NCBI RefSeq assembly: GCF_034651555.1
Contig: NZ_JAYEEQ010000032.1
Span: 1 to 14,366, forward strand
Length of the DNA stretch: 14,366 nt
Reading direction: 5' to 3'
From: Aurantibrevibacter litoralis
Lineage (GTDB): Bacteria; Bacteroidota; Bacteroidia; Flavobacteriales; Flavobacteriaceae
Made by a program: the position numbers and the translations under genes
In this document: positions 1 to 7,754 of the stretch, piece by piece
How positions within the stretch are numbered: the first letter of the stretch is position 1
How the letters are laid out: each line of letters opens with the position of its first letter
The notes under the pieces: generated by a model
The model's input: only the letters and a program-made list of their open reading frames with translations
What the model was told of the DNA's origin: nothing
The model's database searches: none

Positions 1-365
1 ATCTATGCTCCATAGTATAAGATATTATTTGCTCTAATTTAATGACTTTATATCTAATAACAAAGTGCCTAAGTCAAAAGAATTATTCAAACCATTAATT
101 AAGGAGCCGTAAAGCAGAAGAGAATGGTTACTTGAATATTTTCAAAAAGCTTGTCAACATTTCAAAGGAGTACAACACTATAAAGTTTGGCAAGATGGTC
201 ACCATGCAGCACATGTTTATAGCAATTCTTTTAGTAAACAAAAAATTGAGTATATTCATAATAACCCTGTCAAAAAAAATAGGTATACTACCAGAGGACT
301 ATTATTTTAGTTCGGCAAGAAACTATTCGGATTTAGAGAACGAATTGGAGGTATTGGTTTTATAG
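1..365 (+). pseudogene. REP-associated (IS200-like) transposase, 3' remnant
   Basis: This is a decayed C-terminal part of a REP-associated tyrosine transposase (Y1/RAYT type), which mobilises or maintains REP hairpins. The frame with codons starting at 113 reads SRREWLLEYFQKACQHF, then KVWQDGHHA and KIEYIHNNPVK, the familiar core of this family. It then has to shift by one base within the run of eight A at 272-279 to continue as PEDYYFSSARNYSDLENE up to the TAG at 363-365. In the first frame there are also stops at 35-37 and at 110-112; the latter falls where the family usually has Glu (E-S-R-R). The N-terminal HUH domain and the catalytic Tyr lie outside the window or are lost. The upstream end is cut by the window edge. 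The family call is confident; the upstream limit is not. Confidence 0.75.
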
Positions 366-404
366 TTGTTTTGATACGTTCCGGTTGCTGGCCTCTTGTG
401 GGCA

Positions 405-419
405 CTCGTTGCAAACGAG
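405..419. repeat. REP-like hairpin downstream of the transposase relic
   Basis: A perfect 6-bp inverted repeat, CTCGTT-GCA-AACGAG, lies 40 bp after the transposase stop and is followed at once by the palindrome CGCTAGCG (420-427). REP-associated transposases normally sit next to such small hairpins, so this is probably the element's cognate REP unit or its 3' end. The rest of 366-567 has no coding frame that I can support and probably includes the element boundary and the promoter of the next gene. Confidence 0.45.
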
Positions 420-567
420 CGCTAGCGGTGGGGTTAATTGTTTTGTAATACATCGGATTTACCCTTCCGTTCATCCAAAAGTTAAACGGGTTACGGGATT
501 CCGCAAAACAGTGATCTTTTAGCCGATTACCTTTGTCCACAATTTAATTAGCTAAATAGCAGTTCAT

Positions 568-1464
568 ATGAAAAAACCATTTTTTACATTCCTAGTTCTT
601 GTAGCCATGTGCTTTATACAATGTACTTCTGATAATTCCACGAGCACGGAAGACTTTATAGAAAACCAGAACGACACTGTAGAAGAAAACACATCGGAAG
701 AAGTGGGAGAAAATGACGATGACAATACAACCATTGTTGATGACCCAGATGGATCAAATACTAGTGAAGGGGAAGACGCAACGATTGATGAAACGGTAAG
801 TGGAGACGATCAGCCTGCAAACAACGATAATGAAGAAACTATAGTGGGATGCGACAATGAGGATATCGTATTTGAAGATCAGGACACTTCAATGGTTGAA
901 GGTGAATGCGCACAATTTTTAAATGAAGGCAGCATTAAAAGCATTACTAATGGTGAAGCTTTTGATTCCAGTGGTATATTGGCTACCGGAATTTATGGAC
1001 AAGATGAAGATGTTTTTACATTAAGTATCAGTGGCGGAGATGGGATTGATGCAAGTCGAGATATTGATCAAAGAAATCAACGCGGAGTTGCCCTTGCTAT
1101 TTCTTCTACTAATCTTGGATTTGATGATTTGGAAGTTGGAGTTACTTACAACGGTACCAACGGCAACAACTTATTAAACGGAGGTTTTGAATTATTCCTC
1201 TTTTACGTAAAGATAATTGATTGTGAATCCGTAGAAGGTGGATTGGATATTTCACCTACTGCTAGTCTTGAATTCTCAAAAATTGATCGCCAAAACCAAT
1301 TATTGAGCGGTACATTTGAATTTTTAGCCACTGATCCAGATACCGGCAATACCTTTCCGGTGGTAAATGGAACTTTTACGGATATTTGGTATTGCAGACA
1401 AAGTTCAAATACCGGTAAAATGAATAGGATTAATAAAAAGATCCGGTCTGTATTGGCAAAATAA
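568..1464 (+). CDS. Acidic secreted lipoprotein, DUF6252-like, function unknown
   Basis: This is a 298-residue protein with a short type II signal: MKK, a hydrophobic stretch at 5-17, and a probable lipidated Cys19 in FIQC. The lipobox is not canonical but is acceptable for Bacteroidota. Residues 20-92 form a low-complexity linker rich in Asp, Glu, Asn and Thr, probably surface-exposed. Residues ~95-276 look folded, with Cys95, Cys114, Cys219 and Cys276 that could form disulfides, and with beta-rich pieces such as SGTFEF (247-252) and VNGTFTDIWY (266-275). These resemble Bacteroidota lipoproteins annotated DUF6252, but I cannot confirm membership. The basic tail (NRINKKIRSVLAK) is unusual for a secreted domain. 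The ATG at 568 is chosen because it directly precedes the signal peptide. The gene stands alone, converges on the esterase gene, and has no evident link to arabinose use. Confidence 0.8.
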   Translation: MKKPFFTFLVLVAMCFIQCTSDNSTSTEDFIENQNDTVEENTSEEVGENDDDNTTIVDDPDGSNTSEGEDATIDETVSGDDQPANNDNEETIVGCDNEDIVFEDQDTSMVEGECAQFLNEGSIKSITNGEAFDSSGILATGIYGQDEDVFTLSISGGDGIDASRDIDQRNQRGVALAISSTNLGFDDLEVGVTYNGTNGNNLLNGGFELFLFYVKIIDCESVEGGLDISPTASLEFSKIDRQNQLLSGTFEFLATDPDTGNTFPVVNGTFTDIWYCRQSSNTGKMNRINKKIRSVLAK

Positions 1465-1501
1465 AGTGCTAGTAATCATGCTTTAACAATTTTTACTCAA
1501 T

Positions 1502-1524
1502 GGCAAGGAAATGTTTTCCATGCC
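1502..1524. terminator. Possible hairpin between convergent genes
   Basis: GGCA-A-GGAAA, loop TGT, TTTCC-A-TGCC: a 9-bp stem with one A·A mismatch, 38 bp after the lipoprotein stop and between two convergent genes. No strong T-tract follows on either strand, so it is at best a weak terminator or a transcript-end stabiliser. Confidence 0.35.
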
Positions 1525-1631
1525 TATGATAGTGCGAATTTGCATCACAAATCGAAATATCTTTAAAAAGAAGAGCATTGGTAATTACCAACAAAAACCA
1601 TAAAAAGACGCAGACTTATTATTTTTTTGAT

Positions 1632-1656
1632 AAAAGTGTACGAAAGTATACATTTT
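1632..1656 (-). terminator. Weak hairpin just past the esterase stop codon
   Basis: On the minus strand the stop codon is followed directly by GTATAC-TTTC-GTACAC, a 6-bp stem with one A·C mismatch, flanked by an A run and then TTTT. The arrangement resembles a small intrinsic terminator, but the stem is weak and the T run is short. Confidence 0.25.
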
Positions 1657-2877
1657 TTACTTCCAAAGATTGGGCAGAAATCGCTCATACAATAAATACC
1701 GCCAGGTGCCCCAATCGTGTCCGCCGTAACCACCCACATAATACTCATGTTCTATATTATGGTTTAACAGGGCTTCATGAAAAGCCGCACTTCTGGCGCC
1801 CAAATAACCTTCTGCTTCCGCAGTGCCCAGTCCTACAAACAAATAATCAATTTTCTGATTGACCTTAGGGTCGTTAAGAAATGAGGATAACGTATTTTCA
1901 CTGTCCATATCACCGGCACTCAACACCCCAAAAGAGCCAAACAAATCGAGCGAATTTAACCCTACAAACATGGTATGTCTTCCTCCCATGGAAAGTCCGG
2001 ATAAGGCGCGTCCCTTTGGGTTCGTTTGTACTTTATACGCACCTTCCACCAAAGGAATAACATGCTTGCGCATTTCATCTTCAAATAAAGTAAACGTCAG
2101 TTCCACATGCTTGGGGTGATTTCGGTGTAGCATCTGATTATTAGGGATCACAATCACCATCGGTTTTGCTTTTCCTTCGGCCAATAAATTATCCATAATA
2201 AGATTTACACGACCATCATACATCCAGTTGGAAGGTAGTTCCCCACTCCCTCCTACCAAATACAGGGTGGGATACATTGTAGTGCCATCATAATCAGGTG
2301 GAGTGTACACATACAATTCGCGTTCGCCTTTTGTTACATCCGAATGGTAAATATGGCGGGTAACAGTACCATGCGGAACATTTTTTGCATCGTAATAGGC
2401 CGGGGCATTTCCATGCACCACTAATTGACTGTAAGGGGGCATGGCGGTAAAGGCAGCTACGGTATTGCTCGGATCGGTTATCTGTACCCCGTCCACATTA
2501 AAAAAATACATATAAATATCGGGTCGAATAGGGCCAACCGTTAAGGTCCAAATACCATCACTTCCTTTCGTAAATGGCATGAATTTCTCGGATGTTCCCA
2601 AGGCAGAAAGCAGGGCACCACCGGTAAGATTAACTTGCTTGGCTTCGGGCGCTTTTAATCTAAAGGTTACCGTTTGATCGTCGTGAACCTCAGGTGAATT
2701 TAATGGCGCACTAAAGGGTGTTAGATCTTCCGTATTCTTATGAGGGTTATAATCTAGATTTACATTGGCTTGCTGTGCTGCTAATTGCGGCATTAGCAAT
2801 ACGTTTGAGATGCCAAGAACTAGTAAGAAGAGATTTGTTCTTATTCCTTTGTTTGGTGTTTTTTTTAATTTTTGCAT
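1657..2877 (-). CDS. Secreted CE1/XynZ-like alpha/beta-hydrolase esterase
   Basis: This is a 406-residue exported esterase of the XynZ/enterochelin-esterase type (CE1-like), probably removing acyl or feruloyl groups from plant or algal polysaccharide. It has an N-terminal Sec signal (LFLLVLGISNVLLM, cleavage likely near AAQ, 33-35). An early-set Ig-like/CBM48-type domain spans ~65-155 (VTFRLKAPEAKQVNLTG and DGIWTLTVGP), and the hydrolase domain spans ~175-406. The nucleophile is Ser296 in GLSMGG and the catalytic His is His387 in GGHDWGTW. Two departures stand out: the oxyanion motif normally read as L-x-HG is LVGGSG at 207-212, and the position after beta-7 that usually carries the acid (GT-x-D) reads GTAEAE (351-356), leaving only Glu. 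It lies downstream of the arabinose operon on the same strand but 514 bp away, so co-transcription is uncertain. Activity could be altered or weak. Confidence 0.85.
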   Translation of the reverse strand: MQKLKKTPNKGIRTNLFLLVLGISNVLLMPQLAAQQANVNLDYNPHKNTEDLTPFSAPLNSPEVHDDQTVTFRLKAPEAKQVNLTGGALLSALGTSEKFMPFTKGSDGIWTLTVGPIRPDIYMYFFNVDGVQITDPSNTVAAFTAMPPYSQLVVHGNAPAYYDAKNVPHGTVTRHIYHSDVTKGERELYVYTPPDYDGTTMYPTLYLVGGSGELPSNWMYDGRVNLIMDNLLAEGKAKPMVIVIPNNQMLHRNHPKHVELTFTLFEDEMRKHVIPLVEGAYKVQTNPKGRALSGLSMGGRHTMFVGLNSLDLFGSFGVLSAGDMDSENTLSSFLNDPKVNQKIDYLFVGLGTAEAEGYLGARSAAFHEALLNHNIEHEYYVGGYGGHDWGTWRYLLYERFLPNLWK

Positions 2878-3124
2878 GAGGTTACTATTTTATGTTGACT
2901 TTTAAACCTTTTGAAGGCTTTGATATAGTTGATTTTTAGGTTAAAATCCTGTTCTTTCATTTTATTCACTCATATTCTTCTTTACTATAAGTGTTTATGA
3001 ATCTTCGTTTTCTTTGCTTGTCCAAAAAAAACGAAACCGAGTAACGAGGTTCACGAATACCGATTAGAACAAATAAAATTCTAATGAGTAAACAAAACAA
3101 AAGACACTCCTTCTTAGATATTCC

Positions 3125-3146
3125 CGAAAATCGGAAAGGATTTTCG
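3125..3146. repeat. 8-bp perfect inverted repeat
   Basis: CGAAAATC, a 6-nt spacer (GGAAAG) and GATTTTCG form a hairpin in the spacer between the symporter and esterase genes. It could end or stabilise the ara operon transcript, but no T-tract follows directly. Confidence 0.4.
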
Positions 3147-3290
3147 AGACCACGACCAAGGCCTAATTTTTTCCAAGGCTTCAAAAATTCTTAACGGCCT
3201 TGTTCGCTGCCCTACAGAAGGAGGATGTCCACGTGCACAACTTTACTACAATGAGCACGGTACTTATATCAATTCGATTGTTTTCGTATA

Positions 3291-3371
3291 TTACTCATAA
3301 GGTAGTCCCTTTTGAATGAAAACTTTAGTCAATTGTCCAGCTATATTAGCATATACTTGGGCTCCTCTGAA
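3291..3371 (-). pseudogene. Possible C-terminal gene scrap after the symporter
   Basis: On the minus strand, 20 bp past the symporter stop, an open stretch of 26 codons reads FRGAQVYANIAGQLTKVF followed by IQKGLPYE and TAA. It has a natural-looking amphipathic composition but no start codon, and a TGA lies directly upstream. I do not recognise the family. It may be the last remnant of a deleted gene of the sugar cluster, or chance. Confidence 0.2.
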
Positions 3372-3391
3372 AGTTCATCACCCATATAACT

Positions 3392-5011
3392 TTACTTCCC
3401 GTTAAAAAAGATCATAATAGCCACGACTATAGCCACAATGACAATAGAGACCCCTATATCCATCCAGTTGTAACTGTTCTTGTTCTTCTGTTTTTCCTCT
3501 TCAGTTATGGTGCCAAAGGTAAGGTTCACCACTTTTTCCCTAGACGGTGCCGGGGTGGCCAAACTCACTGCGATAATAAATAAAATACAGAACAGAAAGA
3601 ACCAGGCACCAAAGGTTAAAAAGTTCATATTACCTAAGTAAAAAAGAAGTCCATTAGGGTCTAAACTTCCCTTGATAAGTTCTAAAGTAATTCTAATTGT
3701 TGCCACCACAATACCCATGATCAATGTGGCAAAAGCACCTTGGGAATTGATTCTTTTATAAAAAATACCCAATAGAAAAACAGCTGTTATCGGCGGGGCA
3801 ATGTACGATTGTACGCTTTGTAAGTATTCGTAAAGTACTCCAGATATATTGGCCATAATCGGAATCCATATAATCCCGATAATCACCACGATAACCGTTG
3901 CGATTTGTCCGGTGCGCACCAATTTTTTTTCCGGGGTATTGGGTCTTAGCTTCTTATAAATATCTACGGTAAATAAGGTAGAACAAGAGTTAAACACTGA
4001 GGCCAGCGAACTCATCAACGCCGCCAATAAACCTGCAGCTACCAATCCTCGTAGTCCTGAAGGCAACAAATTACTCATTAATACCGGAAAGGCCTCATCC
4101 GGACTATCCCAATGCAATTCGCCCCTCATTTTTAAGGTAAGGGCAATAATCCCCGGAATCAGAAATAGAAAAACAGGTAATAGTTTTAATAAAGCCCCAA
4201 AAATGGTGCCGCGTCGTCCCTCTTTTATATTCCGTGCCGTAAGTGCACGCTGCACAATATACTGGTCTGTGCACCAATACCAAATCCCTACCACTGTACT
4301 GGTAATAAAAAGAGACGGCCATGGAAAATCCGGATCGGTAGCGGGACGCCACATATTAAAATATTCCGGTGTTAAGGTTTCGGTCATACTGCCCCATCCT
4401 CCAACTTTATCTAGACCAATGTATGTTAATATGGCGGCTCCCAAAATTAATAAAACGGCTTGAAGGGTTTCGGTGTACACCACCGCGCGCATCCCCCCCA
4501 ATACCGTATAGATACCGGTAAGGATGACCGTAGCAATGGCACCGGTCCAAAAATCGATACCCAATAAAGCAGACACCACCACACCTCCGGCATAAATGGT
4601 TACCGATATTTTTGTAAGCACATAGGCAACAATAGAGAATACAGAGAGTACCCAGCGTGATCTGGCATCGAAACGCTTTTCTAAAAACTCAGGCATGGTA
4701 AATACGCCGCTACGGGCATAAAAAGGTAAAAATACCCAGCCCAAAATTAAAACGACCCACGCATGTATCTCATAAATTAACAAGGGTAATTTGTTGCTGG
4801 CCCCTGTACCCGCAAGACCCACCACATGTTCTGATCCAATATTCGAGGCAAAGATGGAGGCTCCTACTACAAACCACCCAATATTTCTGCCTGCCAAAAA
4901 ATAATCTTCGGTGCTTTCCTTCTTTTTGCGAATCACCCATACGGCAATGCCTAATAGAACTAAAAAATAGATGGCGATACTTATCCAGTCCAGTGTGTCT
5001 AATCGTTGCAT
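3392..5011 (-). CDS. Sodium/solute symporter (SSS family), probable arabinose importer
   Basis: This is a 539-residue polytopic inner-membrane protein of the solute:sodium symporter family, predicted to take up L-arabinose with sodium. It begins with a membrane helix at 9-27 and then has the family signature region EDYFLAGRNIGWFVVGAS (35-52) followed by FASNIGSEHVVGLAGTGA (54-71). Further SGLT-like blocks are GGMRAVVYTETLQA (172-185) and TDQYIVQRALTARNIKEG (248-265). The hydrophobic segments continue to the C-terminus, the expected full length. The start lies 9 bp after the galM stop, so it is the last gene of the arabinose operon. Substrate assignment rests on this context, because SSS sequence alone does not separate arabinose from other sugars. 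Confidence 0.93.
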   Translation of the reverse strand: MQRLDTLDWISIAIYFLVLLGIAVWVIRKKKESTEDYFLAGRNIGWFVVGASIFASNIGSEHVVGLAGTGASNKLPLLIYEIHAWVVLILGWVFLPFYARSGVFTMPEFLEKRFDARSRWVLSVFSIVAYVLTKISVTIYAGGVVVSALLGIDFWTGAIATVILTGIYTVLGGMRAVVYTETLQAVLLILGAAILTYIGLDKVGGWGSMTETLTPEYFNMWRPATDPDFPWPSLFITSTVVGIWYWCTDQYIVQRALTARNIKEGRRGTIFGALLKLLPVFLFLIPGIIALTLKMRGELHWDSPDEAFPVLMSNLLPSGLRGLVAAGLLAALMSSLASVFNSCSTLFTVDIYKKLRPNTPEKKLVRTGQIATVIVVIIGIIWIPIMANISGVLYEYLQSVQSYIAPPITAVFLLGIFYKRINSQGAFATLIMGIVVATIRITLELIKGSLDPNGLLFYLGNMNFLTFGAWFFLFCILFIIAVSLATPAPSREKVVNLTFGTITEEEKQKNKNSYNWMDIGVSIVIVAIVVAIMIFFNGK

Positions 5012-5020
5012 GATATTGGC

Positions 5021-6208
5021 TTATTTGGTTGATAGTTTAAATGTGGTTTTACTGCTATATTTTTCACCGGGTTCCAGCGTTACTGAAGGAAACTGACTTT
5101 GATTTGGCGAATCCGGATAGTGTTGTGTTTCCAAACATAGCCCGCTTCTTTGGGCATAGGTGCCTCCATTAGGAGCTGGAAGGGTACCATCCAAAAAATT
5201 TCCCGAGTAGAACTGAATACCCGGCTCGTCGGTAAACACTTCCAAATACCTCCCGCTTCCCGGATGATATGCTGCGGCAACTCTTCTGAAGCCTGCTTGC
5301 TGATCGTTGAGTACCCAACAATGGTCGAACCCACCTCCCAATTGCAACTGGGTATGCGCTTTACTTATATCCTGACCGATGACTTTTGGTTGTCTAAAAT
5401 CGAATGGTGTTCCTTCTACGGACTCCAGAACCCCTGTAGGGATTAACCCACTATCTACAGGCAGATACTTGTCGGCATGTATTTCCAATTCATGATCCAA
5501 AATGGTATTGGAAAAATCCCCGGATAGATTAAAATACGCATGTTGGGTAAGATTAACAATAGTAGTTTTGTCTGTAGTGGCCTCGTAGAACACCTCTAAG
5601 GTATCGTCGTTATGTAAAGTATACGTGACATTCGTAGTTAATGTGCCGGGAAAACCTTCTTCTCCATCGGGGCTTACATAGGTAAGTAGTAGAGAAACTG
5701 ATGTGGGTGTTTCTTTTGTTTTGGCTTCCCATACTTTTTTATCAAACCCTTTTACACCTCCATGGAGGTTGTTGGCTCCGTTGTTCTTAGCCAGTTGGTA
5801 GGTTTCATCATGTAAAGAAAACTTTCCGCCGGCAATGCGATTGCCATACCGACCGATAAGAGCTCCGAAAAAGGGATTCTCCTTTTCGTATTGTGTTAAA
5901 GTATCGAATCCCAATACCACATTTTCAAAGTTGCCGTTTTTGTCTGGAGCATTCAAAGCGGTAATTCGCCCGCCATAGGTGATGATATCAACTTGCAGGC
6001 CATTTCTGTTTTTCATGGAATACTGTGCTACCTTTTGTCCATCAGCAGTGGTGCCATATTCTTGTTCGGTAATGCTTCCCTTTTCCTCAGGGATTTCAAG
6101 ACCCGTTGTCTTCTCTTTGTTTTCCTTTTGCTCTTTACATTGGATGTTTAAAAGCATAAAAAAAACCACTACTAAACCAGGCATAACTACACGTGTTGTA
6201 TTTCTCAT
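5021..6208 (-). CDS. galM: Aldose 1-epimerase (mutarotase), lipoprotein form
   Basis: This is a 395-residue galactose-mutarotase family enzyme interconverting alpha and beta anomers of free aldoses, here probably L-arabinose. Residues 1-23 form a lipoprotein signal with lipidated Cys24 in NIQC, followed by a Lys/Glu-rich linker (25-45), so it works in the periplasm rather than the cytoplasm. The catalytic set is intact: His149 in NNLHGG, His223 in TQHAYFNLSG, Asp295 in GGGFDHCW and the general base Glu360 in GLCLETQ. Length minus the signal fits the family (~340-350). It sits 15 bp after araA and 9 bp before the symporter gene, which fits anomer supply to the transporter and to AraA. Confidence 0.95.
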   Translation of the reverse strand: MRNTTRVVMPGLVVVFFMLLNIQCKEQKENKEKTTGLEIPEEKGSITEQEYGTTADGQKVAQYSMKNRNGLQVDIITYGGRITALNAPDKNGNFENVVLGFDTLTQYEKENPFFGALIGRYGNRIAGGKFSLHDETYQLAKNNGANNLHGGVKGFDKKVWEAKTKETPTSVSLLLTYVSPDGEEGFPGTLTTNVTYTLHNDDTLEVFYEATTDKTTIVNLTQHAYFNLSGDFSNTILDHELEIHADKYLPVDSGLIPTGVLESVEGTPFDFRQPKVIGQDISKAHTQLQLGGGFDHCWVLNDQQAGFRRVAAAYHPGSGRYLEVFTDEPGIQFYSGNFLDGTLPAPNGGTYAQRSGLCLETQHYPDSPNQSQFPSVTLEPGEKYSSKTTFKLSTK

Positions 6209-6223
6209 GATATTGGGTTTTAA

Positions 6224-7735
6224 CTACATTTTATTCTCAAACAGGTGATAATACACTTCATTGGCATTTAGCTGATCTTTGAACTGCCGTATGCTGGTAT
6301 TTTTATCGATGACCACTACTTCTATTCCTGCCATTTCAGCAAAATCTTCTATAAATTCTGTGGTCAAAGCTTGGGTATAAACAGTATGATGCGCTCCACC
6401 GGCCAAAATCCATGCGGTAGCCGCAATTTCCAGATTGGGCTGTGCATCCCAAAGCACGCGGGCTACCGGTAAATTGGGTAACGCAGCCATAGGATTCACA
6501 GCTTCTACCTCATTCACGATCAACCTAAATCTATTCCCCAAATCTACTAAAGAAACATTCAATGCCGGTCCGGCCGGGGAATTAAAAACCAAACGTACCG
6601 GGTCTTCCTTACCGCCTATTCCTAAGGGGTGGACTTCACAATTGGGTTTTTTATCCGCAATAGATGGACAAATTTCCAACATATGAGATCCCAAGACATA
6701 GGATTTTTGAGGGGTAAAGTGGTAGGTGTAATCTTCCATAAACGAGGTGCCGCCCGGTAAGCCAAGCGCCATAACCTTTAAGGCACGGAGCATGGCGGCG
6801 GTTTTCCAATCGCCTTCTCCCCCAAAACCATAGCCATCGGCCATGAGGCGTTGGGTAGCGATTCCCGGTAACTGCTTCAATTCGCCAAGGTTTTCAAAGG
6901 TATCCGTAAAGGCCTTGAATCCGCCTTCTTCCAGAAAGGATCGTAATCCTAATTCTATTTTAGCGGCATCGATAAGGGATTGCCTTTTACTGCCGGATTC
7001 CAGCAATTCTTCCATCAAAGTATAATCCGACTCATACACCTTTACTAAATCGGCTACTTGTTCATCTGTAAGGGTATTCATTTTCTTCACAATATCCGAA
7101 GAATCATAGCCATTAACTGAAAAACCAAAACGCAACTGAGCTTCTACCTTATCGCCATCGGTTACGGAAACTTCGCGCATATTATCTCCGATACGCGCCA
7201 CTTTTAAATGTTGAAACTCGTTCCAACCCAACGCCACACGGGTCCAATTTCCTATTTTTTCCTGAACTCGTTCTTCTTTCCAATGCCCAACTACTACTTT
7301 TCGTTTCTTGCGCATGCGGGTCATCAGATGGCCAAACTCCCTGTCCCCATGAGCGGATTGGTTTAAGTTCATGAAGTCCATATTGATACTATCCCAGGGA
7401 ATTTCGGCATTGAATTGGGTATGCAGATGACATAAAGGTTTGGTAAGCACACTCAAGCCCTTTATCCACATTTTTGCGGGAGAAAAGGTATGCATCCAGG
7501 TAATAATCCCAATACATTGGTTGTTTGAACTGGCTTGCTGACACAATTGGGTTATTTCATTGGGTGTTTTAACCGTTGGTTTGTAAATGAGTTTTACCGG
7601 AATATAATTTGAAGCATTCAATCCTTTGACAATTTCCTGTGAATTTAGTGCTACTTGTTGTAAGGTTTCAGGGCCATATAAATGTTGGCTTCCAGTTACA
7701 AACCATATCTCCTTTTCTGCTAGTTCTGCAATCAT
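6224..7735 (-). CDS. araA: L-arabinose isomerase
   Basis: This is a 503-residue cytoplasmic isomerase converting L-arabinose to L-ribulose, the first catabolic step; the E. coli enzyme has 500 residues. The N-terminus EIWFVTGSQHLYGPETL (9-25) is diagnostic. Metal-binding and catalytic residues are all present: Glu307 in GFGGEGDW, Glu334 in SFMEDYTYHF, His351 in LGSHMLE and the His449-His450 pair in GGAHHT. Mn2+ is the usual cofactor in the family. It lies 19 bp downstream of araD and 15 bp upstream of galM in the same operon. I see no truncation or missing residue. The start ATG at 7735 gives the usual short N-terminus. Confidence 0.98.
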   Translation of the reverse strand: MIAELAEKEIWFVTGSQHLYGPETLQQVALNSQEIVKGLNASNYIPVKLIYKPTVKTPNEITQLCQQASSNNQCIGIITWMHTFSPAKMWIKGLSVLTKPLCHLHTQFNAEIPWDSINMDFMNLNQSAHGDREFGHLMTRMRKKRKVVVGHWKEERVQEKIGNWTRVALGWNEFQHLKVARIGDNMREVSVTDGDKVEAQLRFGFSVNGYDSSDIVKKMNTLTDEQVADLVKVYESDYTLMEELLESGSKRQSLIDAAKIELGLRSFLEEGGFKAFTDTFENLGELKQLPGIATQRLMADGYGFGGEGDWKTAAMLRALKVMALGLPGGTSFMEDYTYHFTPQKSYVLGSHMLEICPSIADKKPNCEVHPLGIGGKEDPVRLVFNSPAGPALNVSLVDLGNRFRLIVNEVEAVNPMAALPNLPVARVLWDAQPNLEIAATAWILAGGAHHTVYTQALTTEFIEDFAEMAGIEVVVIDKNTSIRQFKDQLNANEVYYHLFENKM

Positions 7736-7754
7736 AAAAATCTTAACTTAATGG

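Larger units (their letters stand above)
2878..3391. other. 514-bp gene-poor spacer with inverted repeats
   Basis: No convincing complete gene is present. The minus-strand frame over 2966-3184 gives 72 residues of mixed composition without a family signature, and I take it as chance. The spacer holds the inverted repeats TTCGTTTT (3004-3011)/AAAACGAA (3028-3035) and CGAAAATC (3125-3132)/GATTTTCG (3139-3146). It also contains a short coding-like scrap next to the symporter gene. The esterase promoter should be within ~150 bp of 2877, but I do not see a clear TAnnTTTG box. Confidence 0.5.

Noticed and set aside
132..365. Intact 77-residue gene starting at a TTG
   Set aside because: Only its second half resembles a transposase; the first half is out of frame with the family core. 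It is part of a frameshifted pseudogene.
307..540. 77-residue minus-strand frame downstream of the transposase relic
   Set aside because: It covers the REP hairpin and element end, and its composition is explained by the repeat rather than by a protein.
3004..3035. TTCGTTTT/AAAACGAA inverted repeat as a terminator
   Set aside because: The 16-nt loop and lack of a following T-tract make it a poor terminator. Kept only as a note in the spacer.
2966..3184. 72-residue minus-strand frame in the symporter-esterase spacer
   Set aside because: No domain, no initiation context, and it runs through both inverted repeats. It is more likely non-coding.
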